Of a stretch of DNA of 64,000 bases, positions 46,287 through 54,951 are shown one piece after another. The position numbers and the translations under genes are program-made. This DNA comes from Chloroflexota bacterium (GTDB lineage Bacteria; Chloroflexota; UBA11872), in the NCBI GenBank assembly GCA_026707585.1, contig JAPOWQ010000029.1, positions 231,362 through 295,361 of the forward strand, written 5' to 3'. A model generated the notes under the pieces. It worked only from the letters and a program-made list of their open reading frames with translations. It did no database searches and had not been told where the DNA came from. The number at the start of each line of letters is the position of its first letter. The first letter of the stretch is position 1.

Positions 46287-47333
46287 TCAGACCCAGCCAT
46301 GTTCCTGCGAAATGACCTGGCCGGCGGTCTGGACGCTGTACTGAGTTCCGCTGGCGAGCGTGACCTGCTGGCCGCTGATGGATGAGCGTTCGGCGGCGAA
46401 AAGAATCTCCATGATGTGGCGGCCCCACTGGCCGGAGGTGGGCGGTTCGAGGTCTTCCTCGATGGAGCGAGCGAAGGCGCGCCATTCCGCGGTCATGCCG
46501 GCGGGTGGGTCCTCGAAGGGGACGCGAGTCCATTCATTGCCCCGGCCGATGGCGACGAAGCGGTCGCCCGAGCCGCTGAAGCGGACGCCACCGTTGGCGC
46601 AGATGATCTCGGACTGGTAGTTGGGAGCGCCATCGCGGTAGCCGATGGCGATGGCGATACCAGGGACGCTGTTCTTGTAGTCGACGAATGCGACGCCGTA
46701 GTCGTCGCCGGCCTGGTAGTGGCTCTTGGTGCCGATGCGGGCCTTGACGCGGGCGGCCTGGGAGCCGACGAGCCAGGTGAGGCGGTCGACCATGTGGACG
46801 CCGTTGGTCATCCAGTAGCCGCCGCCGTGGAAGCGGCTGCGGTACTGGGGCCGACGGTTGGCAAAGCCCCAGTTCTTGACCGAGTAGCAGACGGCGGTGA
46901 TGAGGGGGCCAAGCTCGCCGGAGTCGAGGATCTGCTTGGCCTTCATGTTGGGGCCAAGGAAGTGCTGGGTGAGACCGATCATGAGCTTGACGTTGTTGCG
47001 CCGGGCGGCCTCGATCATGTCGTCGCACTGCTGGAGGGAGAGGGCCATGGGCTTCTCGACTAGGACGTGTTTGCCGGCGTTGAGGGCGTCGACGCTGAGG
47101 CGGTGGTGGAGCTGATGGCCGAGGGTGACGGCGACGGCTTCGACCTCCTCGTCCTTCAGCAACTCGGTGTGATTGGGGTAGGCGCGGGGGACCTCGTAGC
47201 GGTCGCAGAAGGCCTGACGCGGTGCCTTGAGAAGGTCGGCGGCGGCGACGATTTCGACGTTGGGCAGGGTCTCGATGGCGTCGCCGTGAGACCTGGAAAT
47301 GCCGCCGAGTCCGACGATTCCGACGCGGAGCAT
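46287..47333 (-). CDS. Gfo/Idh/MocA-family oxidoreductase
   Basis: A 348-residue NAD(P)-dependent oxidoreductase: Rossmann start MLRVGIVGLGGISRSHGDAI, HVLVEKPMALS with the catalytic lysine near residue 95, then the C-terminal sheet domain with YWMTNGVHMVDRLTW carrying the usual active-site aspartate and histidine. Members act on sugars, inositol or related polyols. It lies among sugar-uptake and glycosidase-like genes, consistent with catabolism of an imported sugar derivative. It is followed by lipoprotein D and preceded by lipoprotein E on the same strand. Confidence 0.9.
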   Translation of the reverse strand: MLRVGIVGLGGISRSHGDAIETLPNVEIVAAADLLKAPRQAFCDRYEVPRAYPNHTELLKDEEVEAVAVTLGHQLHHRLSVDALNAGKHVLVEKPMALSLQQCDDMIEAARRNNVKLMIGLTQHFLGPNMKAKQILDSGELGPLITAVCYSVKNWGFANRRPQYRSRFHGGGYWMTNGVHMVDRLTWLVGSQAARVKARIGTKSHYQAGDDYGVAFVDYKNSVPGIAIAIGYRDGAPNYQSEIICANGGVRFSGSGDRFVAIGRGNEWTRVPFEDPPAGMTAEWRAFARSIEEDLEPPTSGQWGRHIMEILFAAERSSISGQQVTLASGTQYSVQTAGQVISQEHGWV

Positions 47334-47421
47334 GCCTATGACTCCCTGCAGCGGGCTCTTTGGGTTGGAAGGATAACGGCCAACGGCGCATTGTTCGCCG
47401 CTACCGGATGCGGACTGATGT

Positions 47422-47631
47422 TTATCCGCCGCTCATCTTCGATTTGTAGGCCTCCTGGAGTTTCGCGCGATCCTCGTCCGTCAGGCGGTAGTTGTGGCCT
47501 TCGCGCGTCTGGGTGAATGGGTAGGGGGTAGTGTCGGGCTGGCCGCAGGCGGCCACCAGAACTGCAAGAGCCGCGCCAGAAGCCAGGCAGAAGAAGCGCC
47601 GCCCAATCGGCCGGGCTTTCGCAACCCCCAT
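47422..47631 (-). CDS. tiny lipoprotein, divergent family member E
   Basis: A 69-residue protein from ATG 47631 with a basic start (RPIGRRFFCLAS), a hydrophobic segment and lipobox VAAC. The mature part of about 41 residues lacks the FPG core but has TREGHNYRLTDEDRAKL and a lysine-rich helix. Membership in the family is based on size, signal and position between the Gfo/Idh and solute-binding protein genes, so it is less certain than for the others. Confidence 0.62.
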   Translation of the reverse strand: MGVAKARPIGRRFFCLASGAALAVLVAACGQPDTTPYPFTQTREGHNYRLTDEDRAKLQEAYKSKMSGG

Positions 47632-47723
47632 AGGATCGCTGGCTTGGATGGTCGCCTCCCCGCCCGCGCCGGGTGGCCGGCGCGGGCGGGGACGAATTGC
47701 GCCACGCGATCGATGCCTCGGGC

Positions 47724-49238
47724 CTATGGGTAGACCGGCGAGCTGACGAAGGGCTTGGGCCCGGTGTAGTTCCTCAGGAGTCGTGCACTTTGATCCTGCA
47801 CGTCCTGCAACGCCTCGGTGACCGTGGATTCGCCGACGAAGGCCTTCGCGGTCAGGGGCCGAATCTGCTGGTTCCACGCGGGCCACTCATTGAAGGTGTA
47901 GAGGTGGCGCGTATCGGGCCGATCGGCATAGACCTTGAGCCACTGCATGCCTTCGGGTGGCGGGGCGATCGACTCGGCCTTCCCGATCGACTTCCGGTGC
48001 GCGGGCATATGGCCGCGGTCGATGCCCACCCGATCAGAGACTTCCTCGCCCGCCATAAACATCACGAACAGTGTGGAGGCCTCTTCGGTGCCGTTCTTGC
48101 GCGCGGTGGCGGTAACCATGTTGGCCTGGTCGTTCCAGCCGTGGCCGGGGGTCATTCCGTCGCGCACGACAACTTCCGGCAGCAGAGTCCAGCGGAAGCG
48201 GTCCTTAATGCGGGGAATCGCATACCCGGTGGAATAGACCCGGCCAGACGGCCAGAGACCAATCTTGCCGGCGGCGAACGGGTTGCCAAACTCCCCGCCA
48301 AGTTCCTTGGTCAGTTCTGCCGGCGGCGAGGTCTCGTGGAGGAAAACCTTGTCCACCAGGTATTGCAGCGCCTCGTGGACCTCGGGCAGGTCGTACATGG
48401 CCTTGGTCAGGGCGTCGTTGAAGGGCTTCTTCAGCCCGTTGGAGTACATCTGCGGCATGTACTGGAATTCGTAGTCGTTGCGAGCCCAGGTCCCGAACGT
48501 GTCCTCGTCGGGATCCGTCATTTGGCTGTCCATCTGGGTCCAGTCGTCCCAGGTCCAGCTGTTCTCGCTCGTTGGCAGCTCGACGCCGTTCTCCTCGGCG
48601 AGCGAGATGTTGCCCACAAAGCCGCTGATGGCGACCTGGAAGGGCATGCCGAACTGTGGCCCGTTCATGACCTGCGGCGGCGGGAACGAATGGTCGACCT
48701 TGTTGTCGGTGTAGTCGTCGGGCACGAAGTAGAAGTCCTCGCGGACTAGGCCGTGCTTGTCCAGCAGTTCAGTGACTTCGAGCCAATTGTCACCTTCCTG
48801 GAAATGCAGAAACAGCGATTGTGACGAGAGCGTGGTGTCGGGGGCAGTTCCGGCTGCGAACTGAACGCCCAGGATGTCGCTGAGGCGGCCGGCCGGCTCG
48901 AACCGGACGTGAATGTTGGGCTGGACTTGCGCGAAGCGCTCAAGCGCCCACTGGTTGGCCTTCGCTCGCGGACCGGACGTGTGGTTGGACACGTAGCGGA
49001 TGAAGGAGACTTCCTGCTGCGGGGCCTGGACCTCGACGACTTTCTCAACTTCCCTGGTGACGATCTTCTCGATCTCAACCGCGACTTCCTTGGTTACGAC
49101 TTTCTCTACCGGCACTTCCTTCGTGACGATGCGTTCGACTTCGACAATCTGCGTCTCCCCGCAGGCGGCCAGCGCAGCCGCTCCCGCGGCTCCAGCAGCA
49201 GTCGCCAGCAACCGACGACGCGAAATCAGTGGCCTCAT
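47724..49238 (-). CDS. extracellular solute-binding protein (family 1), intact paralog 3
   Basis: A 504-residue lipoprotein: Tat-type start LISRRRLLATAAG, lipobox LAAC, then a stalk of valine/glutamate repeats (EKVVTKEVAVEIEKIV) and the binding domain with SNHTSGPRAKANQWALERF, PQFGMPFQVAISGFVGN, ENSWTWDDW and MPQMYSNGLKKPFND. It ends GPKPFVSSPVYP. It should capture a carbohydrate for an ABC importer; no permease or ATPase gene is in the window. GGGAGGG upstream supports ATG 49238. It is the only intact member of a three-gene family here. Confidence 0.92.
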   Translation of the reverse strand: MRPLISRRRLLATAAGAAGAAALAACGETQIVEVERIVTKEVPVEKVVTKEVAVEIEKIVTREVEKVVEVQAPQQEVSFIRYVSNHTSGPRAKANQWALERFAQVQPNIHVRFEPAGRLSDILGVQFAAGTAPDTTLSSQSLFLHFQEGDNWLEVTELLDKHGLVREDFYFVPDDYTDNKVDHSFPPPQVMNGPQFGMPFQVAISGFVGNISLAEENGVELPTSENSWTWDDWTQMDSQMTDPDEDTFGTWARNDYEFQYMPQMYSNGLKKPFNDALTKAMYDLPEVHEALQYLVDKVFLHETSPPAELTKELGGEFGNPFAAGKIGLWPSGRVYSTGYAIPRIKDRFRWTLLPEVVVRDGMTPGHGWNDQANMVTATARKNGTEEASTLFVMFMAGEEVSDRVGIDRGHMPAHRKSIGKAESIAPPPEGMQWLKVYADRPDTRHLYTFNEWPAWNQQIRPLTAKAFVGESTVTEALQDVQDQSARLLRNYTGPKPFVSSPVYP

Positions 49239-49559
49239 GGCACCCTCCCTGGTTCGGAGCACGGTCATTAGTGGCCGAATTGCCCGATGGCTAACTATTA
49301 ATACTCTAAGGGTCTGCCCTGTCAAGCGAGGGACCAATGAACTCGAGGCACGAGGTTCCCGGCGAGGGAAGACAGATCACGTGTCGCGCGGGGGGACGCG
49401 AGCACGGTGACGCTCGGAACCAGCGGTTGCCGGCGCAAGGACTACGTGTGGGTTGCCGATCCAGTCGTCGGGCACGCAGAAGCGAATATCCTGGCCGAGA
49501 GTCGCGGATCAGGCCGACGTGCGGTCTCAAGACTCAGCGGCTGCCGTGGTGACGTCGGT

Positions 49560-49760
49560 CTAGATCGGGTTGCCCTGGGTGTACTGGCCCTTCTCGTCCT
49601 GCTTGCCGCCGGGGAACTGATAGCCGCCGCCCGGCTTGTATTTGTCCTCGTCTTCGCGACAGCAGGCGAGCAGAAGGCTGGACGCACCGACTAGCGCCGC
49701 GAGGAATCTTCGTCGCCTGGTGATTCCGCCTGCGGGCGGCCGACGCGTACCTGCCGGCAT
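49560..49760 (-). CDS. tiny Tat-type lipoprotein, family member F
   Basis: A 66-residue protein from ATG 49760, preferred because AGGAGG lies 6 bases upstream. ITRRRRFLAALVG precedes the lipobox LLAC, directly followed by a second cysteine. The mature part has DKYKPGGGYQFPGGKQDEKG, close to members C and D. It is the last minus-strand member; the next copy is on the other strand. Confidence 0.72.
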   Translation of the reverse strand: MPAGTRRPPAGGITRRRRFLAALVGASSLLLACCREDEDKYKPGGGYQFPGGKQDEKGQYTQGNPI

Positions 49761-50120
49761 GCCTGCCTCCTGCCGTCGCGCAGGGATGCGCACCGGCGCG
49801 CCGCGTCATCCCACTCCGAAGTATTCGGCCCCTGACCATATACTATATCCGGCTCGATGGTCGGCACTGCGCGATTGCCGCGACTGTTGCCAGGGGGCTC
49901 GCAGGGCGTGGTGAAGTCCAGGGCAGGCCGTAGCCCACTCCCTCAGCGAACACCGCGCTCGACGTCAACGATTGCGGCGCCGTAGCTGCGCCGCATCGAG
50001 CGGCGTACGCTGTACGACGTACCGCCCCCGGTCGGGACACCGCCGGGAGATATGGATTGGCCCGATGTGCATGCACCGAACGCCGCCCTCATTGCCACGC
50101 ATTCGCACAGGAGGGGAGCG
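49761..50120. other. divergent promoter region between lipoprotein genes F and G
   Basis: A 360-base gap between divergently read family members. An AT-rich patch, CCATATACTATATCC near 49834, could be part of a promoter. No gene is supported here. Confidence 0.45.
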
Positions 50121-50330
50121 ATGACGGGACGTGACCGGTGCCAGAAATCCGGCCTTCACGCCAGCCAGCTCTCGCGTCGCCGGCTGGTGGCGCTGCTGGC
50201 CGTCTCCGCCGGCGCCGTTGGCACGCTGGCCGCCTGCGGTGAGCCTGAGAAGCGCAAGCCGGGCGGGTACGACTTCCCCGGCGCGGAGAAGGACGAAAAG
50301 GGCCGTTTCAAGTCGTCGCAGACGTTTTAG
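50121..50330 (+). CDS. tiny Tat-type lipoprotein, family member G
   Basis: A 69-residue protein from ATG 50121, with AGGAGGGG about 5 bases upstream. QLSRRRLVALLAVSAG is nearly identical to member B; the lipobox is LAAC and the mature part of 31 residues carries RKPGGYDFPGAEKDEKGRF. It precedes the GH42-like gene by 32 bases on the same strand, so it is probably co-transcribed with a carbohydrate-active operon. Confidence 0.75.
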   Translation: MTGRDRCQKSGLHASQLSRRRLVALLAVSAGAVGTLAACGEPEKRKPGGYDFPGAEKDEKGRFKSSQTF

Positions 50331-50362
50331 CGATTCCTAGCCTGGCGGAAGCGGGTCGTCTG

Positions 50363-52465
50363 ATGGCTGCCGACGAGGGTTTTGGGATTCCCGGGGTTCC
50401 GTTTCCGGTGGGGGTGGAGTACTACCGGGCGCCGGCGCCGAAGCCGGAGGTCTGGGACGAGGACCTGGCGCGGATCCGGTCGGGCGGGTTTCGGATCGTG
50501 CGCAGTTTCACAATGTGGAACTGGATGGAGCCGCGGCCGGGGCAGTACGAACTGGACGAGTTCGACCGGCTGTTCGACCTGGCCGAGAAGCACGACCTGT
50601 ACATATGGCTGGACATGGCGCTGGCGACGCATGGGGCGGGCCCGGAGTGGATGACGCGAGACTTTCCGGACATGCGGGTGGTGAACCAGCAGGGTCGAGC
50701 AGCCACGCCGGTGGCCAGCGCGGCGATGCCGCAGGGGTCGCAGATTCACTGTTACGACCATCCGCTGTGGCGGCGGTTCGGCGGGGCGCTGATCGAGCAC
50801 GTGGTGACGCGCTACCGGGACCGGCCGAGCCTGCTGATCTGGGGGTTGTGGGACGGGATTGCGATCTCGTCGGCGTTCAGCCGGCAGACGGACGGGCTGC
50901 CGTGCTACTGCCCGCACACGCTGGCTCGGTACGAGGCGTGGCTGCGCGAGCGGTTCACGCTGGACGAGCTGAACGAGCGGCTGCTGCGTCGCTTCCGGCG
51001 CTGGGAGGACGTTGAGCCGCCGCGTTCGAAGGCGAGCCCGGTGGAGATGCTGCTGTACCGGCAGTTCCACTATGAGAACCTGGCCGGCCACCTGGAATGG
51101 ATGATCGGCGAGACGAAGCGGCTGGACCCGGTGCACGAAACGCGGACGCACGGCGCCTGGTATCCGCGGCCCTGGGACGAGCGGTGCGCGGCGGTGGCGG
51201 ATAGCTGGGGCATGTCGATGCCGTCGAGCAGCCTGCTGACGGTGGAGGACCCGTACCAGGTCGCGGACCGGGCGTTCAGCTTCGACTGGTCGCGCAGCGC
51301 GGGGAAACACGGGCGCTGGTGGAACGAGGAGATCTACGCGGGCATGTCGCCGGGGGGCGTGACCTGGAAGAAGCAGGCCGACCCGCGGGAAGTCACCACG
51401 CTGCTGTGGATGACGCTGGCGTGCGGGGCGGCGGGGGCGATGTTCTGGCAGTACCGACCGGAGTACATGAGCTTCGAGTCGCCGGGCTACAACCTGGCGG
51501 CATTGGACGGGACGCCGAATGCGCGGTTCGAGGCGGCGGCGCGAGCGATCGAGCAGATCGACGGGCTGAGCGAGCACCTGCCGCTGGAGTGCCCGCGGGC
51601 CGAGGTGGGCGTGGTTTACCACCCGGAGTCGCAGGAGCTGTTCGGGTACAACGACGAGGACGATCGCTTCCTGGCGGATATGCGGGGAACGTACCGGGCG
51701 CTGTGGACGGAGGGATTCACCCCGGATGTGGTGTCGCCGCGGATGGATTGGTCGGGGTACCGGCAGCTGTTTCTGCCGAACGTGGCGCTGATGGACGAGG
51801 CGGCGCTGCAGAGCGTGCGGCGGACGCTGCGGGATTCGGCGGGGGCTCGGCTGGTGGCCGAGGGCAGCTTTGGGATGTATTCGGCTGACGGGCAGTCGAG
51901 CTATGGGCCGCCGGACGGGTTGGCCGAGGAGTTGGGCGTGCGGGTGGCGGACTTCTCGGCGGTGACTGCGTACGACATCGAGCAGGGGCGGAACATGCTG
52001 GAGACGTCGTATGGGCCGGTGGCGATTACTTCGCCGTGCGGGTACGCGGTGCTGGAGCCGCGGGGGGAGATGCAGGGAATCGCATCAATCGAGGGGCAGA
52101 CGGTAGGAGTGCAGTCCGCGGACGGGCGGTTTACGTGGTACGGGTTGACGCTGTCGGCGGGGTTCGGGGATGTGGGGCAGCCGGACCTGGTGCGGGGGTT
52201 GACACGAGAAGCGGCGATAGCACCGCCGGTGGCGGTGGATGGCGACCGCGTAGTGCCGATCGTGCGGCGGTCGCGGCAGGGTGGGCTGTTGCTGTTCGTG
52301 TTCAACCTGGAGGGTGGAACGGCGAGTAGCCGGTTGCGGCCGCGTGAGCGGATTCTTGGGGCGCGGGACTTGTTGGCTGGCCGAGACCTCGATATTCGGG
52401 ACAACGGGTTTGACCTAGAGATTCCGCAGTGGGACGTGGCGGTGGTTCATTGCGCGGAGGGATGA
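50363..52465 (+). CDS. GH42-like beta-galactosidase-family protein
   Basis: A 700-residue protein of the glycoside hydrolase 42 / beta-galactosidase type: GVEYYRAPAPKPEVWDEDLARI near the start, FTMWNWMEPRPGQYE, and a later EEIYAGMSPGGVTW, then AGAMFWQYR and a trimerisation-like domain. The likely nucleophile is in RWWNEEIYAG. The usual acid/base glutamate (a W-x2-[DN]NE motif) is not seen; the position reads IWGLWDG. The protein may be inactive, use another residue, or have altered activity. No signal peptide, so it would act in the cytoplasm on an imported sugar. Confidence 0.8.
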   Translation: MAADEGFGIPGVPFPVGVEYYRAPAPKPEVWDEDLARIRSGGFRIVRSFTMWNWMEPRPGQYELDEFDRLFDLAEKHDLYIWLDMALATHGAGPEWMTRDFPDMRVVNQQGRAATPVASAAMPQGSQIHCYDHPLWRRFGGALIEHVVTRYRDRPSLLIWGLWDGIAISSAFSRQTDGLPCYCPHTLARYEAWLRERFTLDELNERLLRRFRRWEDVEPPRSKASPVEMLLYRQFHYENLAGHLEWMIGETKRLDPVHETRTHGAWYPRPWDERCAAVADSWGMSMPSSSLLTVEDPYQVADRAFSFDWSRSAGKHGRWWNEEIYAGMSPGGVTWKKQADPREVTTLLWMTLACGAAGAMFWQYRPEYMSFESPGYNLAALDGTPNARFEAAARAIEQIDGLSEHLPLECPRAEVGVVYHPESQELFGYNDEDDRFLADMRGTYRALWTEGFTPDVVSPRMDWSGYRQLFLPNVALMDEAALQSVRRTLRDSAGARLVAEGSFGMYSADGQSSYGPPDGLAEELGVRVADFSAVTAYDIEQGRNMLETSYGPVAITSPCGYAVLEPRGEMQGIASIEGQTVGVQSADGRFTWYGLTLSAGFGDVGQPDLVRGLTREAAIAPPVAVDGDRVVPIVRRSRQGGLLLFVFNLEGGTASSRLRPRERILGARDLLAGRDLDIRDNGFDLEIPQWDVAVVHCAEG

Positions 52466-52475
52466 GACGTTGCCT

Positions 52476-53723
52476 GTGAGCACGCCGGACCTTTCGTCGT
52501 ATGGCGAGGACGTGCTGCGGACGTCGCCGGATTTCGTGGCGTACGTGCCAAAGGGCGGGGCGGCGAAGGACTGGACGAACCAGCATTTCCTCGTGGTGCC
52601 GTCGTGGAGCGGGGCGTTTCTGGCGGTGTGGACGATGGCGACGTTTGAGGGAAAGCCGGACCAGCGCGTGGTGTTTGCGCGCAGCGACGACGCCGGGGTG
52701 ACGTGGAGCGCGCCCGCGGTGGTGGACGGACCGTCGGCCGACGACGAGCGGATTGCTTCGTGGGGGTTCCCGGTGCTGGCGCCGGAGTTGCGGCGGGTGT
52801 ACGTGTTCTACACCAAGAACATGGGCGTCGTGGACGTGCGGGAGGACACGACGGGGCTGCTGGCGTACAAGTACTCGGACGACGAGGGGACGACCTGGAG
52901 CGAGCAGCTAAGCCTGCCGATGGAGCGCTCCGCGATCAGCCCTACGGACCCGGAGACCCCGGAGAATTGGATCTGCTACCAGACGCCCATCCTGAATCCG
53001 CGGGGCGAGATGGTGTGCGGGTTCACGCGCTGGGCAAGCACCGAGTACCACGTCGAGCCGCACCTGTTTCAGCGGCACTCGGAGTGCTGGTTCCTGCGGT
53101 TCGAGAACATCCTGACGGAGCCCGATCCGAAGCGGCTGCAGGTGAGCACCTGGCCGAAGGCGCTGCACGGGATCCGGGTGCCGAAGCCGGGGGATCCGGA
53201 GCACAGCATCGCGCAGGAGCCGTCGATCCAGAACCTGCCGGACGGGCGAATGATCTGCCTGCTGCGGACGTTGACGGGGTATGCCTGGTGGTCGGTGTCG
53301 GAGGACGCGGGGGAGTCGTGGTCGGAGGCAAAGGTGTTGCGGTTCGCGTCGGACGGGCGGCCGGTACCGCATCCGATTTCGCCGTGTCCGCTTTACCGGC
53401 TGAGCGACGGCCGATACCTGCTGATATTCCACAACAACGTCGGGACGGCGCACGGGGGCGAGGGCCCGCATGACTCGAAGCGGAACCGGCGGCCGGCGTG
53501 GTTCAGCATCGGGACGGTGCGGGATTCGGCGGAGGGGCAGCCGTTGGCGTTCAGCGAGCCGCGGGTGCTGACGGATAACGACGGGGTGGAGCTGCCGCCG
53601 GAAGGCCACACCCAGGTCGCGACCTACGGCAGCCTCTTCGAGCACGAGGGCCGGACCATCTGGTGGTATCCGGACCGGAAGCACTACCTGGTGGGCAAAA
53701 TCTTGAACGACCTGCTCGCGTGA
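52476..53723 (+). CDS. sialidase-fold (BNR/Asp-box) protein
   Basis: A 415-residue protein with a six-bladed propeller pattern. Asp-box motifs are visible as SDDAGVTW, SDDEGTTW and SEDAGESW. It resembles exo-alpha-sialidase-like proteins of bacteria, many of which act on sugars other than sialic acid. No signal peptide. It follows the GH42-like gene after about 10 bases. GTG 52476 is chosen; TTG two codons upstream is an alternative. Confidence 0.82.
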   Translation: MSTPDLSSYGEDVLRTSPDFVAYVPKGGAAKDWTNQHFLVVPSWSGAFLAVWTMATFEGKPDQRVVFARSDDAGVTWSAPAVVDGPSADDERIASWGFPVLAPELRRVYVFYTKNMGVVDVREDTTGLLAYKYSDDEGTTWSEQLSLPMERSAISPTDPETPENWICYQTPILNPRGEMVCGFTRWASTEYHVEPHLFQRHSECWFLRFENILTEPDPKRLQVSTWPKALHGIRVPKPGDPEHSIAQEPSIQNLPDGRMICLLRTLTGYAWWSVSEDAGESWSEAKVLRFASDGRPVPHPISPCPLYRLSDGRYLLIFHNNVGTAHGGEGPHDSKRNRRPAWFSIGTVRDSAEGQPLAFSEPRVLTDNDGVELPPEGHTQVATYGSLFEHEGRTIWWYPDRKHYLVGKILNDLLA

Positions 53724-53753
53724 CCAGCGACGGATTCAGGAGCAACTGACCAA

Positions 53754-54878
53754 ATGGCAAATCCTGAGCCGAGCGGATCGACGCCGCTTTTACCACTGAA
53801 TTGGAAGCGGCTGCTGCAGGGGTTCGTGGACATCCTCAGCGTGGACAGCTACTGGGGGAACGAGGACCGGGTCGTGGCGATCATCCAGCCGCGGCTGGAA
53901 GCGGCGGGGGTGGTTTGCCGGCGGGACCAGATTGGGAACCTGATCTGCCACTGGCCGGCGAAGGGCAAGGACTCGCCGCCGATCATGCTGAACGCGCACA
54001 TGGACACGGTGCTGCCGACACCCGAGATGACGCCGGTGGTAAAGGCTGACGCGGTGTATTCGGACGGCTCAAGCGTGCTGGGGGCGGACGACAAGGCGGG
54101 GGTGGCGGCGATCGTGGAAGCGGTGGCGATGGTGGACGAGGCCAGGTTGCCGCACGGGCCGATCGACCTGGTATTCACGGTAGGCGAGGACGTGGGCCAG
54201 TTTGGGGCGGCAGCGTTCGATGCGAACGACGTGGAGTCGCGGGTGGCGCTGGTGCTGGACTTTGGCGGTCCGGTGGGCGTGATCTGCGACCGGCAGGCGG
54301 CCTCGTGCAATTTCGACGTGACGTTTTACGGCAACGCGGCGGCGGCGGCGCACCCCGAGACCGGCAAGAGCGCCTTGAGCATGATGGCGCGGGCGATCGA
54401 CCGGATGCCGCTCGGACCGGTGGACGAGCTGACGGTGGCCAACGTGGGGATCGCGTCGGGCGGGGAAGCGCGCAACATCATTCCGCCGCAGGCGAAGCTG
54501 GTGGCGCAGGCGCGGGCGCTGACGCAGGACGCGCTGGACCGGCAGGTGGCGGCGATGCGCGCGGCGCTGGAAGAGGGGGCCGCGGCGTTTGGGGGTCGGG
54601 TGGAGATCGAGACGGTACAGCGGTTCAAGCCGACCCGGTTTGGGCACGGCCACCCGGCGCTGCAGGTGGCGTATGCGGGGGTCCAGGCGGCCGGTCTGAA
54701 ACCTCGATTCGTGCACACGTTCGGCGGGAGCGACGCGCAGAATTTCAACGAGAAGGGGATCGATTCGGCAATCCTGGCCACGGGGTACCAGGACATTCAC
54801 TCGATCAACGAGTGGATGCCGCACGCGGAGCTGCGCAAGCTGACGCAGGTGACGGCGCAGGTCATCCTGAACACCTGA
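53754..54878 (+). CDS. M20-family metallopeptidase
   Basis: A 374-residue protein of the M20 (peptidase T / ArgE-like) family: the metal motifs are NAHMDTVLP, SSVLGADDKAGVAAI, a glutamate in TVGEDVGQFGA, and HSINEW near the C-terminus. The usual E-E pair is here E-D (GEDVG), a small deviation. It should hydrolyse a small peptide or amide. AGGAG lies about 10 bases upstream of ATG 53754. Third gene of the GH42-like operon. Confidence 0.88.
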   Translation: MANPEPSGSTPLLPLNWKRLLQGFVDILSVDSYWGNEDRVVAIIQPRLEAAGVVCRRDQIGNLICHWPAKGKDSPPIMLNAHMDTVLPTPEMTPVVKADAVYSDGSSVLGADDKAGVAAIVEAVAMVDEARLPHGPIDLVFTVGEDVGQFGAAAFDANDVESRVALVLDFGGPVGVICDRQAASCNFDVTFYGNAAAAAHPETGKSALSMMARAIDRMPLGPVDELTVANVGIASGGEARNIIPPQAKLVAQARALTQDALDRQVAAMRAALEEGAAAFGGRVEIETVQRFKPTRFGHGHPALQVAYAGVQAAGLKPRFVHTFGGSDAQNFNEKGIDSAILATGYQDIHSINEWMPHAELRKLTQVTAQVILNT

Positions 54879-54951
54879 GCGGCAAGCCGCTCTTGCTGAG
54901 GCTTGTAGCTTCGGCCGCGCCGCAGGGTGAGTGCGGCGCGGCCGCGTCGGA

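Noticed and set aside
46416-47063. Plus-strand frame opposite the Gfo/Idh gene
   Set aside because: Val/Ala/Asp/Gly-rich antisense shadow of a clearly recognised enzyme.
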